Position numbers and translations under genes: made by a program
In this document: in pieces, positions 23,685 through 35,869 of the stretch
Position numbering within the stretch: position 1 is the first letter of the stretch
How the letters are laid out: each line of letters opens with the position of its first letter
Notes under the pieces: model-generated
Told to the model about the DNA's origin: nothing
Seen by the model: only the letters and a program-made list of their open reading frames with translations
Database searches by the model: none
Source of the DNA: Morella rubra
Lineage: Eukaryota > Streptophyta > Magnoliopsida > Fagales > Myricaceae
DNA: 64,000 bases
NCBI GenBank assembly: GCA_003952965.2
Contig: CM025851.1
Coordinates: 32,733,440-32,797,439 of the forward strand
Reading direction: 5' to 3'

Positions 23685-25419
23685 ATTTAGATAGTAACAA
23701 GCCTGTGAACATGAGCGGGCTCAATATTTTTAGGGCATTAGGTAAGTTATAAAAATGAAGTATTTTAGTTTAAAAAATAAAATAAAAATTCAATCATAAA
23801 TTTACGATATCTTTTTTATTTAAAATTAGTAATTAAATTTTTTTTATTTAAATTTAGCTAATAAATCAATTTTAAATAGATAAAATTGCTAAACTATTTA
23901 ATCTATCTTGAGATATAGTTGTTAGTAAATAATTTTTTATAGTATTTAGTTTTGAAAACCTTCTTTCTATAGATGGTATAGTAAGTAGTATGTTATATGC
24001 AGTAAAACAATTTATAAAACAATCAATTTCAAAAATAATAAAAAAAGAATTGTGATCCTACGTTTAAGAGAAGAATTTTATTAGAAGTTGTGCTATTATT
24101 TTGAAAATAAGACTTAAAATTTGATAGAGTGACTGATAGTAGATGATATTGTTAGTTTCTAAGATGTCTAATTTTTATTTTTATTTATTTTGTAAACTAA
24201 TTTTAGATGTTCCTATTTTGTAGGTCTTTATTAAGTTTTATTCCAAAAGTTTTAGAGAGATGATTTAATGTAATTGTTTAATAAAAAATTATTGAGCTAG
24301 ATGAAAAAGTATAAAGAAGAAGATTTGTTATAATTTTTTTTGAAAATGTGTTTAAAATTTGTGTGAAAAGTTGTTGAAGATTATGTAAAATGTATTGGTG
24401 TTTATGTATAAATTTTTAAGATGTTAGATGTTGATTTTGTAAATATATTTATATTCTATAATAATGGTGAAAACGAACATGTCCTTAAGTATTATTTTCT
24501 TCTTAATTTGATTTTGCTATAATATAAACCGCTCATAATCAAAGTGCCTCAGGCGATTTTGGGGGCGTTTGTTTATCGAAATTTTAGAGAATATTCTCTA
24601 AAATTTTGAGAATCTTTTGAATATTGAAATTTATTAGGGTTTGTGAAAAGTGTGAAATGTATGTGTAAAAGTATGAATTTATTGGATTTGTGAAATATGT
24701 TTGGTGTGATGGAAATTTTAAGCTCTCAAAAAATTGAGCAAACAAACGCCCTTATTGCCTTGAGCCGCCCCTGCCTCTGCACCGCAAGTAAATCCATTCA
24801 GCCAAGGACCTAACCATTTCAGGTCGTCTTCTTTTTGTTCCGTGCGTATCAGTTAGTGTTAGTGTTTGTGTTGGTGTTTTCTTTTTTCACCGTTGGCTGG
24901 ACTTTTGGGTCCGCAGAACCGCCACACCCTGGACTTTTTTCACCCGACACTCAAACATCACTCTCTCTCAATCTCTCTCGCTCTCTCGCTCTCTCGCACA
25001 CTAATCGCAAAGACTCCGAACACAGAGACTTGGACTTGCATCACCTCCGATCCTTCTTCGTCTTTGGTTTATTAATGAGGTACCTCTCTCTCCTCTCCAC
25101 GACTTTGCCATCTGATTTATTTAATATTTTCTTCGTTTCTTCGCAGATCTATATCTGTGTATAAGTGTCGAATTCTAGACGTTTTTCTTTTTTCCTGGGG
25201 CAAGGTGATTTTTATTTCCATTTAATAAATTTATCGCTTTATTGCTTTTCAAAATATGCAGAAATCAAAATACAACTCAAGTAAGCAATTAATATAGCGG
25301 CCCAAGCCCAATCGGAGGCTAACAAAGCCCTAAGCCTTAGAACTTCCCTCAAGACACTCCGTAGTCCGTACGCAGACTTCCAGCCCTTCCCTTCCTCTCC
25401 AACAACGGGTACACAACAC
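23685..25419. other. Intergenic region and 5' UTR of the neuroguidin gene
   Basis: 23690-24560 is very AT-rich with no gene recognised. A MITE lies at 24563-24751. From about 24830 the sequence becomes CT-rich (CTCTCT runs at 24958-25000 and 25083-25100), like a plant 5' leader. A possible leader intron runs from a GT near 25080 to TGCAG at about 25260. The leader assignment is inference. Confidence 0.5.
24563..24751. mobile_element. Small MITE, about 190 bp
   Basis: The ends GGGCGTTTGTTT and CAAACAAACGCCC form a terminal inverted repeat, with further inverted symmetry inside (AAATTTTAGAG...CTCTAAAATTTT). GGGCGTTTG-type ends occur on Harbinger/Tourist-like and some hAT MITEs. The target duplication is unclear (TTT/TTA). 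Confidence 0.55.
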
Positions 25420-28400
25420 ATGGACGGGACTATCGAACCAGGTTTCGATGGAGTTAAAAAGTGAGTTTGTCATGTCTATCTTTTCGTGCTGCTGGTCGCT
25501 TTGAGCTTTCGCATATTTTCTGCGCTCTAGTAGGAATTCATAATTTGTGAAAACACACTCGAGTCTTGCGTAGTTGCATTGGACATTGGCGCTTATTGAG
25601 GTTTTAGAACTCAATGGAAAGACGCTCAAGTTAATTTATTTGAAAATTTTGGTATGTTCTGTTGTGTTTAGTCTGAATACCATATTGCTTGTATTTTTGT
25701 CTTCGTTGTAGAGAAGCTCCTCAGTTAAGTGCACTGTTGAACGAAATGAAGGAAGGATTAGATGCTGTAAGGAATCAAGTAGAAGTTTTAATTGCTAAGG
25801 TAGGAATCATTGCGACTCCGATTTTAAGTATTGGGTACATCCTGCTTAAAAATACTTGAATAGTTTTGAGGTAATATCGTCATGCATGGTTCTCCATAAT
25901 GCAACTAACATACGCGCTCTCCAATATTAGGTGAAAGCAAATCAGTTTCCAACAGCAGATGGCATAAGTTATCTTGAAGCCAAACATTTACTCCTTCTAA
26001 ACTATTGCCAGTCATTGGTCTATTATCTTCTTCGCAAAGCAAAAGGGTTGTCGATCGAGGGACACCCAGTTGTTAGGAGCCTAGTAGAGATAAGGTTGTT
26101 TCTGGAAAAGGTCAGCAATTTGTTGCTATTTCTCATTGTACATGTAATAACCTGCATTGTGCCTATTGCATAATTATCACCTTTCTATTTATTTTAGATT
26201 CGACCAATTGACAAAAAACTCCAGTACCAAGTCCAGAAGCTCACAAAGGTTGCTTCGGGCACAACAGAAGTTGTAGGTGTGAGTGAAAAGGAGTCTGATG
26301 CCCCTCAGAAGACGGAGGATCTTTTGAAATATCGTCCAAACCCTGACATGCTCATTCCTAAATCAGATATTACTTCCGGGGTTAGTTGAGATGTTGAAGT
26401 AGCGAGTTCAGCATTCTTCCATGTTTTGAACTACTATTTCACTAAACTGAGAGTTAAATTTAAGGTTTTTGTTCTCTAAGTTTATGTTCACATGTTGTAG
26501 GAAGGTGGTGGTGTTTATCGACCCCCCAAATTTGCCCCTACATCTATGGAGGAAGGTAAGAGCTCAAGGCAAGAAAGGAATGCTTCGAGAATGGAGAAAC
26601 AGATGCTACGACAATCTAGGCAGAGCGATTTTGTGCGTGAGCTGATGAATAATATAGAGGGGAGACCTGAAGAGGTTAGTGTGGACTGCTTGTTAGGCTT
26701 ATTAGACTTGGGAGAACTTAATGCACAATTACTGACAATCTATTGCTTTTGATGCTCTAATACAGGTCAGAGAATTTGTTGGACCTGAAAGTAGAGAGCT
26801 TGCAAGATATATGGCAAAAATGGAGAAGCGTGCACAGGTAGAAGAGGAGCTTTTCACTCGTGCTCCCATGACAAGGATGGAGAAAAAGAAGGAGAAACAT
26901 TTAAAGAAATCAAGAAACGGGTATGCAAAATAAAATTACTATTGATTATACTGGTTTTCTTAACTCATTGGTAGATGTGTAAAGTTTGTCAAGGTATGGG
27001 ATGTTCTGTGGTTCATACTGGTTTTTACTTGACTGCTTTTAATCTGTTTATGCCAGGTTGCTTGGTCTGACGGATTTCTATGATGAAATCAAAACCTTAC
27101 CACTAGAGGATGATGTGAGTGAGCAGCTGACAAGCTTTGATAATGTTAGCAATAGAATGGGGAAATTTAAGAAGCGCAAGGTATGTGCTATATAAGTATT
27201 TGGCATTGTTATGTGGATTGTGCATCCTATTTTTCAAGTTTCTGCATCTATGGAGTTTTATTTCCTTTGAAATAAAGTTTGTTTTGTTTAATGTTATTTT
27301 ATTTATTTGTGAGGCTTCAGTACCATTGAAGTGTGGGGACCTTCTAAAAACTATACGAAGTTAATAGAATTCAGTAAATTTGTAGTATAATATTTTGTGT
27401 ACTTAAATTAAGATCAGTTGCCTTGCTTTGTTCTTATTCTACTTGTAAGGCCTAGTCTAAAATTCTCTTGGTGTCTAGTTCATGAGGATCCACATGTATT
27501 ATTTTTCTATTTACTATTTTGCACTCTATTGCTACCGCCATTACCATACCCTTATGTTAGTTTAGGCTCCCTTTGTCTCTTTCGACATTAACTTGAATTA
27601 AATCCATATTTCTCATCCGTTTTTATAAACATTCTTAGTTTGGCTACTCATTATCGGATTTTTAAAAACTCTAAATTTCGTAGGTAGCAATGTAAGTGCT
27701 TTTAGAGTCCGATAGGAAATTTCCTTTAATTTAGTAGGTAATATGGTGTACAGGTTTTCAATATTCTCAATGCACTTCTCCTATTCTTGTGAGCCACATC
27801 CTCCTGAATCTCCCACTCCTTGCGAATTGTTGATCCAAGATATAACCAGTACCCACTCCTTGACATCTCCTGATCTTCAAGTTTTACTTGGCCTCCCATC
27901 TTTTCATTCCTACCTATACTGAGCGTACACTCCATATGCTCTGCTGAATTGATTTAGTTAGCTCATCTACAACCAATGCAGGATATCCAAACTTAATGCT
28001 GACCTTATTGTGACATGACACTTAGCTTGTGATACCCTACTTAATCTCATGCTACTTGCAGCTTCTCCATACGTATCTTTGATCTCATTAATAGACTTGA
28101 TAAAAATTTCTTCCTTTTTCCCAAACCAACCATTTTATTTAATTATCTAGCGAAAAAAAATATGGAGAAATGATTACTGCTTGCATGTCTAAAACATGCT
28201 CCACTGGATTCTCTGATTAATCTTTCTTTGTGTCCTAACCTTCCTTAATCACTCAAAAATTTGTGGGCTGAAGTTTGAATATGGAAGCTGAACATTTGTT
28301 GTTCTTTTTGGATTCGCCTTAGATGAAGGTCTATTATTTTTCCTATATTTGATTTGGTGGTTACATGGATTAGCTTGGTGGTTGTTTAGTTAAATCTGGT

Positions 28401-28798
28401 GTCACTGAGGGTTAGGTTATATGGCGGTCTTTACTGGTTATTGTCATCAAAATTATCACACAGTTCGAAACTCCTAACTAGATAGACCAACAGACAAAAC
28501 TAAATGATGTGAGAGCATGCTATTTCATTGAGTTTGATAGGTTACTAGATGTTTTATAGAGGAATATTCCTCTGGAAATGTGTGGGTTAGCATAGTTTAT
28601 AAAACATCATTCAGGTCCTGATTTTACTTGTTGAACGTGTGTGAAATTTTCAAGTTTGTTTGAAAATGTACCCTTTAATTGAATCTTCCATGCTCTTGTA
28701 GTACTTATTCATAATCGGATTCTGTTTTTGTTTTAAATTTTTTATTGGGAAAAAAAATCCTGACTAAGCTTTGAAACCATTTGCAGAGCCGGCACTGA
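25420..28798 (+). CDS. Neuroguidin-like Sas10/Utp3/C1D family protein
   Basis: Eight coding exons with GT-AG introns: 25420-25460, 25712-25799, 25931-26110, 26198-26380, 26501-26674, 26766-26920, 27057-27180 and 28787-28798. Together they encode 318 aa, close to the usual neuroguidin length of about 315. Exons 2-4 (residues about 20-105) carry the Sas10/Utp3/C1D helical domain with L-L-L-N-Y-C-Q-S-L and RPIDKKLQYQVQKL motifs. Exon 4 has the conserved YRPNPDML, exon 5 has VYRPPKFAPTSM, and the C-terminus is basic (KKEKHLKK, FKKRKSRH). Family members are nucleolar factors of the small-subunit processome/exosome axis (yeast Lcp5, human NGDN) and act in 18S rRNA maturation. The last exon encodes only SRH and follows a 1.6 kb intron that contains a LINE fragment. 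The gene is tail-to-tail with the CLT remnant. Confidence 0.92.
27726..27935 (-). pseudogene. LINE reverse-transcriptase C-terminal fragment in an intron
   Basis: The minus-strand frame reads EMSRSGYWLYLGSTIRK...EIQEDVAHK. It matches the well-known plant LINE block (SEYFRYLGSIIHKDGEIDEDVxHR) that follows the polymerase core. It is short, has no catalytic residues, and is antisense within the last intron of the neuroguidin gene. The rest of the intron (27190-28780) shows no gene. Confidence 0.65.
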
Positions 28799-28987
28799 GG
28801 ACAAAACACTTGAGTGTTGGATTTGTCGAGCAATTGGAATAGAGTTTGACAATGGTTGTGTATGATTCAATTTTGTTTATTCCGTGTGATGTAGTCCTAG
28901 TTCCATAGCAACTAATTTATTGTGGATAAAAAAAACCCAATTTTGCAGCAAAATTTAATGTAGTAATTTGTATGACCCTTTCCCAGG

Positions 28988-29682
28988 TTATTCCATTGGC
29001 GGGGGGAAAAATGGTTGGAAACCCGGGGCCGTTGAAGAGGTAGCATTGCTGAGTAAATGACCCAAACAAAGAATTGAGGTTGCAAACAGTAGAGTTCGAT
29101 AAAGAATTTGAATTTGCTTATTAACTGAAGAGTCAATCATCTTGTACAGAACAAGACCTGATACAAGAATCAGACTACCCAAAAGGAAAAAACGGCTCAA
29201 GCTTGTGGCCTCTCGAAGATATGGCAATGGTAGTGAGGGAATATAAATTGCAATTGGCGCTGCAAAAAAACCAAAAGCCCCCATTAGCAAAAGCTTGTAG
29301 AAAACTACAAAATGCAGAGAGTGATGTATCTGTACGCACATGTGCGTGCATATATACACTACAGACAAACACAAGCACCTGACAACATCACTTTAAGACT
29401 TAGGAGAAGCTGAAGAGAAAATAACAAGGTGTTTTCATAAAGTAGACCGGGAATAAAAATTAACAAATCCTGTCTGTATCAGAAGGAGATCTACAGCTTC
29501 AAGTAATTCCCATTAGCTATGCTAATTGCGGAGAGTAGTGATTGTGAGCGTTAAGTACCTGGTTGGTTGGCTCCAAGGTTAAGAAAGCAACCGACGCCAT
29601 CTTTTAGATAGGATGGAAGTTGGCTAAATGGTATGCCCTTCACCTTTGACAGGGAAGGCAAAAATAGAAGCACAAAAGGAGC
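28988..29682 (-). pseudogene. Remnant of a CLT (CRT-like plastid thiol transporter) gene
   Basis: Two minus-strand exons, 29559-29682 and 28988-29259, have intact splice sites and a matching phase-1 junction, giving 131 codons to a stop. The first reads LPSLSKVKGIPFSQLPSYLKD, the hallmark of chloroquine-resistance-transporter-like CLT1-3. The second holds the last membrane spans (LPLPYLREATSLSRFFLLGS, LILVSGLVLYKM). In CLT proteins about 40 residues (a GAPLLPLL...ISLLxLxKISSAV segment) lie between these two parts, and they are absent from the 299-bp intervening DNA. No upstream exons were found before 30260. The tail after the membrane span is longer than I would expect. CLT proteins export glutathione precursors from plastids; this copy should not transport. 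A short expressed two-exon transcript is possible. Confidence 0.7.
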
Positions 29683-29849
29683 CTGCAAGTCGAAGGAACT
29701 AATGAAATTTAGCAATAAGTAATATACAGTGTTGATGATCCTCGCATCAAATCCAGATACGTCACTCAGAGAGTAAACTGGAGAAACCGAAAAGAAAAAT
29801 ATTCCCCTCCACCACAAAAATAGCAAATCAAAACAAACTTGGTACATAG

Positions 29850-30535
29850 AGCTAGATCAGAATATGTTTCAGTGCACTATTGTGGCCCTTTAGGGTCCCG
29901 TCTTCAATGAGTGATGTTGTTCTGTTTCCGTAGCCCCAACGTGGTTAAGAAAGAGAGTATAAACAGAAGGCCGCCCCATGAGTAAAGGTCCAAGGGGATA
30001 ATTACTGAATGGCTATCTACCATTTCATGTCATCCCAAGTGATTCCATTAGAAATGAACCCTAGCAATTTCTGTCAAAGGACACAGATGCTGGTCCTGGA
30101 CAGCTTTTCCCACGAGCAATTCAGCTAGTGACCCGTGGAATTGACAAAGATTATTCTACTATGTGAAGCACTTCACAGAGAGAAAGACAAAGTCGTTTTT
30201 CACCAGCAACATTAACTAAAATTGAGAGCTTCTTTTAATATGAGAATTAATACAAGAATATATGACTCAGTATCGGAATAGATTATCCCAGGGCCAGAAG
30301 CATGGCTGTAGAAGATACACCAGAAACCATCCACGACTCGAAACTGTTTCCTCTGCATTTTCCCTTGAAACCATCTTAACCGGCTATTCCTTTTTCATAT
30401 TTCATATCCAACTCAAACCAAATAATCCTATTGACAATGCAATCCCACATAAGCAAAGGAAAGAGATTTAACATCCACGCCAAGAGCTTCTAGGATACCG
30501 ACAACCATGAACCGCCATTTGGGAAGAGGTAGCAT
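29850..30535. other. Intergenic region; end possibly LINE-derived
   Basis: No gene was recognised at 29850-30430. The last about 100 bp before the MULE, read on the minus strand, resembles the continuation of the LINE RNase H domain seen at 37157-37745 (an LPKWRF-like block). Confidence 0.35.
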
Positions 30536-32049
30536 GGGCTAGTTACTGTCATGGAATTATAAGCGACGGCCCAGATTTAAACTTCACCATCCAGCGGTTC
30601 TTGTATTGCCACGTCATTTAAAATCAAATGACCCCGCCCGCCCCTTTTTGCATAGCCCGACCCGTTTTCGTGAGGATGACCCGCGATTTGATTTCACCTA
30701 TCTTCTTCGAGACATACGCATCTCAGATCTGAAGCAGCAGTTCGCCCGTCGCCGCCCAGCTCGCCCTTCGCTGCCCATCTCGCCCGTCACCGCACTTTCT
30801 TGGATATCAAACTCCTGCACTTTGTGAGTACGCACGTCCTTTTTGTAGAAAAACTCATACAGAGTTTCACATGAAGATGACAATCATTCTTTTGCACAGC
30901 ATCTTACAAACGTGGCAATACAACCTCCAACCAACTTGTTTAGAAGTGCTCGTTTCTTTATCCCCTAACACAACAAGAAAAATCTTGTCGGGTTCGTGTC
31001 GATTTCAATATGAGTTGGTTGGTGCTAATGCAGCCAATAGTTTGGTCGCAAATCACCCTTTCACGTGAGCACATGTCTCGCATGTCGAACGATGATAGGG
31101 TTTGGCTTATTGTGTAATTTAGGCTAGCTCCAGGAATCTTCGTATGCTACCCTTTTGCAGGTACTCTGTATTTTAACCATGATACAAAATTTCAAAGGGG
31201 AAGTTAGAACCACCCTTAATTAGGTGCTTCTCAAATTTTGAACTCGAAACGATTGGGGAATTCAATTGGAGGCAGCTCTGACTGAGCTGGGAAGGGGGTC
31301 CTTTACCAGCATTTTACCATCTTGGATGTTGACCATCCACTAAAACTTCTCCATGTGATATCACATTGAGGAGACCGACATACTTGGTTGCCCTTCACAT
31401 GGAGATGCTGGTCAAAAGAACATATGGTAGATCTGGCTAATAAAACCTACTTACCAAGAAATTGCATTGCCCCACTTTATCTGCAGACTGTGCACTTAGT
31501 TGAGTCGGTGTTTTAGTTTCTGCCATTAGTTTTAGTTGGATTGGACCTATTTGACAGTTTAAGGTAGCCGTACAAGGTTGTGAGTTCCATATTTATTCCA
31601 TCTCATAGTGTAATATACAGCTAGGTGATTATGTTCTCCATAGCTGGGTACTCCTGCCAACCTCTTCTTGCAAATTATTTTGGATAATATGCTTGATACG
31701 CATTCATACTCTTTGAAGTGCTTTTTCCTAAATCATAATTGCCCCTGGAAGTTTGATGTCCTGAAATTGGTGAGTGTTTTATTTTGTTGTAGTTGCTCAG
31801 CGTGTTAAGCATCATTTGATAGTTAGGAGACCATTGTGTTAGGCATAAAGAGATGAAGTAAAGTAGGTCTAGATCTGCAGTATCAGAAAGAAAAGGACAC
31901 AAAAGTAAAAATAAAAAAATAAAGAAAAGATATGTAACTATATGCACTTTCTCTTTATATTGATATTATGTTGCTTATTTAATGTTGGTGCTTGTAAGAC
32001 TAATTTTTGATTTTCAGGTTGATTTGTATTTAGATTATAAGGGGACAAT

Positions 32050-34582
32050 ATGGCTGAAATGGAAGGGATCAATCCCAATATCACTAGACGAGGGTCTAGT
32101 AGTACTTCTAACCCGAAGGTGAGTTGGTTGTCCTTTATTTGAGCGGTTTAAATGGTATCAGGACTTGTTTAATCCTTTTTTTTGGTTCGTACGTGCAGGT
32201 GATATGGTACAAGCTGACAACGAAAAGATAGTAGATGTTTGGAGCCTAGAGTGGAAGGACGTCGAGCATGCGTACGATTGGTACAATCGGTACGCAACAA
32301 TCAAAGGCTTCAGCATTCGTAAACATACCGGCTTCAAGCATAAAGAACATGGGTATTGGACAAGCAAAGTTTTTGTTTGTAGTAAAGAAGGGATGGAAAA
32401 AAAAAGGATTTGCTTGTGCCGGTGAAGCGAGGAGCGACAAAATACGAGATGTGGGTGCCTCGCAAGTTGTACTGTTCAATGGCAATCTAGTGGGAAGTAT
32501 TGCATCTTCGAATGGTGTTCAACATAATCATGAGTTGGCGACACCTTCAAAGTTCACATGCTCCGTTCTCAAAGACACATGAGCGAGTTGCAGTGTGCGG
32601 AGGCTATAGCTTCAGATAGAGCAGGCATTCGCCCTAAACTGGCCCACGACTTGATGGCGGCGCAAGCTGGGGGTAGACAACATGTGGGCTTCACTCATCA
32701 GGACTACAAAAATTATCTAAACGGTATAAGAACTAAGACAATGGAGGTTGGTGTAGCTGGTGTTCTTGTTAATTGGTTTGGTGATCAGCTGAAGAAAGAT
32801 TCAAATTCTTCTTTCGGGTCATGATGGATGAAGATGAGCACATTACTAACATCTTCTGGTCCGACCATTCCATGCAAAACGACTATGCCATATTCGGGGA
32901 TTTCGTGTCATTTGACACCACATACAGGACGAACAACGAGCACAGGTAATGAGGTTTTAATTTAATTTTTAATATTATTTGGTTGTGATTTACATTTTGA
33001 TAGCATTATTATGTTTTATATTAATAGGCCATTGGGAGCATTCTTAGGATGAATCATCACAGACAATCGGTCGTGTTCGGGGCATGCTTACTGTTTGATG
33101 AGACGGCGCAAACATTCAGTTGGTTATTTCAAACATTCGTTGAGTGTATGAATGGGAAGGCTCCCAAATCTCTGTTCACGGATCAAGATGCAGGTATGCT
33201 AGCTGCAATCCCATCTGCCCTACCAGACACACACCATTTTTTGTGTGCATGGCATATATCTCAAAATGCATTGAAAATTTGGGACCACTGTTTGGCAACA
33301 AAGGCTTCAAAAGAGACTGGTCGAGGCTTCTGTTCGATCCACGAGGTAGATGACTTTGAACAGTTTGGAGTAAAATGATTGAGGAGCATGAACTCCAAGG
33401 CATTGAATGGTTGCATAAGATATATGAAAAACATGAGAAGTGGGCGCCAAAGTATGTACGCAATGTTTTTTGTGCTGGGAAGAAGACGACCCAGTTAAGT
33501 GAAAGTTTCAATGCGACATTGCGTAGGTACTTGAAGACAATTATGAATATGGATCGATTCCTACAAAATTTCCAACGAGCAGTTGATGAGTTGCGATACA
33601 ATGAGTCACGAGCAAATTTTCAGATGCTCGATACAGTACACACTAAACCATTTGGGATTTTTTATGTGATCATGCGGCAGAAGTCTACACTCCCACTATG
33701 TTGACTATTTTTCTGGAGCAAGCACAAAAAGTTGGCTATCTTAAGTTTGATTGTCAGAGGGAAAGTATTGGGACTGAAGAGGTTGAGGTACACATATGCA
33801 GTCGGGATGCTATTCATGATTGTTCAATAGCTAAGCGTTATGTGATCAAGACGGAGAATGGGTTTCACCAGTGTAGTTGCAAACAGTTCAACTTTGGGTG
33901 TCATCTGCAGTCACATTATATGGGTGTTGAAACAGAAGGGAGAGTTGTGTATTCCTGATGGGTATATTTTGGCCAGGTGGAGAAAAGATGTTAGACAGTC
34001 AGTTGCGCCAATCCCAGGTCACATGCTACGGTTGATCCACATTGGTAAAGGTGATAAACGCAGGAGATATATAAACCAGTATGCTTCAACTATTCAGCGT
34101 TATGGGGATAGAAAAAATCTTGGCCAATCTTTGAGAGTCACCACGCTGCACTGGAAGATCTTCTTGCTCAGTTGTCAGATGATGATGATGAAGATCCTTC
34201 TGCCCCTGTTAGCACGGGTTCTGGAGTGGACACCGATATGGGGATTGTTGCAAAAGGTTTCAAACGCGGGAGCCAAAGCATAAAGGGAATAAGCGATTAA
34301 AGAGCGGACTTGAACGAATGAATTCACGTGGTCGTGCTCATGGTGGTTGGCCGTGCTTCATCACAACCAGTGTCTCGTTGTTTGCAACTACTTGATGAAT
34401 TGGAGGTATGTTCTTTAATTTGATGCTTAGTGTTGAAAATTAAGTTTACCATATTACTGTAACATTTATATTTTTCTATTCCTCCTTCATAGGTATCTAA
34501 CAAAGACGAGGAAGAGGAGGAGGAGAAGGACGAGGAGGACGAATTGCTAAGGGGAGGATTTAGGAGCCTTGACGAGTTGTAG
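32050..34582 (+). pseudogene. MULE transposase of the FAR1/MURA type, multiply frameshifted
   Basis: Recognisable blocks in order: a FAR1-like DNA-binding domain at 32204-32420 (AYDWYNRYATIKGFSIRK, then VFVCSKEG); the MULE transposase core at 32820-33340 (FGDFVSFDTTYRTN, then NHHRQSVVFGACLLFDE, SLFTDQDAGM, HHFLCAWHI); and a SWIM zinc finger at 33870-33920 (CSCKQFNF, then CSHI). The C-terminal part is an acidic last exon ending DELL...SLDEL at 34582. The frame is broken at the A-run near 32397-32406, near 32560, near 32818, near 33045 (in-frame TGA), near 33360, near 33690 and within the SWIM finger near 33890. At least two introns seem present (32119-32198 and 32946-33028). FHY3/FAR1 genes descend from such transposases, so an FRS pseudogene is the alternative; the enclosing TIRs favour a transposon. 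Confidence 0.8.
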
Positions 34583-35055
34583 ATGTCTAATGATATTTCA
34601 ATTTTTAGGTTGTAAATGTTTATGGTCTATGTATTTTGTAATGAATTTACTATGTTCAAGTATAGCCAAAAGTTAGTATATAGCATATTACAAATATATT
34701 CATCACAATATGCAAGTCTATTCCAATAGATATTAATTGAAAGTCTTCCAAAAAAAAAATACAAAAAATAAACTAAAAAAAAATAGAGAAAAGCAAAGCT
34801 TTACATTGAGTACATAACGAATGTAATCATCGAACTGTCTATTAGCAATTTCTTACATCAAATGCTAGGGACTTCACTCTGTACATAATTATTCAATTTT
34901 TATGAAAAATTGCTAATATCCCTGGGAAGAAGTCTAAAGTCCAATCCAAACTGAAACTCTAGCGCTGAGGAGAATCCCTTCTGCGTATTTAAACCGCTGT
35001 GAAAGAATTAAGATAACCATATGTGAAAATGGACAATTGGGTTTGCTAAAAGAAG

Positions 35056-35859
35056 AAGAGTTAGACTCATCATCGCAATCGATGCAGTTTAGTAGTATTT
35101 CTCTAACTCCCAGCTCTTCAACTGCTTTTGCAAGCTCATAAGCTCCAATTGGTCGACCTTCTCATCCACCATTAACCTTGTTTAGAAATATAAGAAGGTT
35201 ATTTTCAGAGAAAGGAAGCGGGGGAGATCTTCTAAACATCAAAGCCAGCAAAAAAAAAAGAAATTCACACTCACTACAACACTATCATTGTCTTTGTGAC
35301 AGTATTTACACCATTACAATTGCTCAAAAAATCAACCGAAGTCTACAATCTTCCAAAAAAATTGAGTTTTTTTTCTTTCGGTTTTAAGAACCAATTAGAT
35401 GCGGATCTATGATTTATGCTGCATCTGCAAAATGAAATACTCTTAGTCCACGAAGAGAAAGATGGCACAAGTTATTCATCAAGCATCATCCAAGCAAAAA
35501 GTTACAAAGTAATTATTCTAAACTACAGAACCAAGGCATTTTCTAAAGAAGATTACTCTTATGGAAGTTGAGAGCATATAATCATCCTAATGAACTAGCA
35601 ATAAAAATAACTCCAAAAAATACCTACCATTTGCATCTGTACAATCTCTAATGCCACCTCCTACAGTTAGTGGTACAAAAACATTTTCTGAAGTGTATCT
35701 CAATACCTACAACAGCAAGCAAATTAATCTCAGAACACATAATCAACATTGACATTTGTAGTAAAGACATAAGTATGTCTATGGAGCCATTTCAAAAGAT
35801 TAATGCTTGATATTTATGATCTATCGCAAGATTACAAACCTGCAGCAATGGCAAATCAC
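35056..35859 (-). pseudogene. Captured exons of imidazole glycerol phosphate synthase (HISN4/hisHF) inside the MULE
   Basis: Three minus-strand pieces are collinear with HISN4. 35840-35859 encodes DLPLLQ. 35628-35706 encodes VLRYTSENVFVPLTVGGGIR followed by DCTDANG, with intact AG and GT splice sites and the expected phase. 35056-35178 encodes VNGG, a stop, then EGRPIGAYELAKAVEELG and ILLNCIDCDDE; the stop (TGA) replaces the expected Arg codon. HISN4 makes imidazole glycerol phosphate in plastid histidine synthesis. The cyclase-domain exons normally lying between pieces 2 and 3, and the C-terminal end, are missing. It lies between the transposase remnant and the right TIR, so it is a gene fragment carried by the element (Pack-MULE-like). 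It cannot encode a working enzyme. Confidence 0.82.
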
Positions 35860-35869
35860 CTAGAGGATA

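Noticed and set aside
32050..34582. Functional FAR1-related (FRS) transcription factor gene
   Set aside because: At least six frame breaks, an in-frame stop, and location within Mutator-type inverted repeats.
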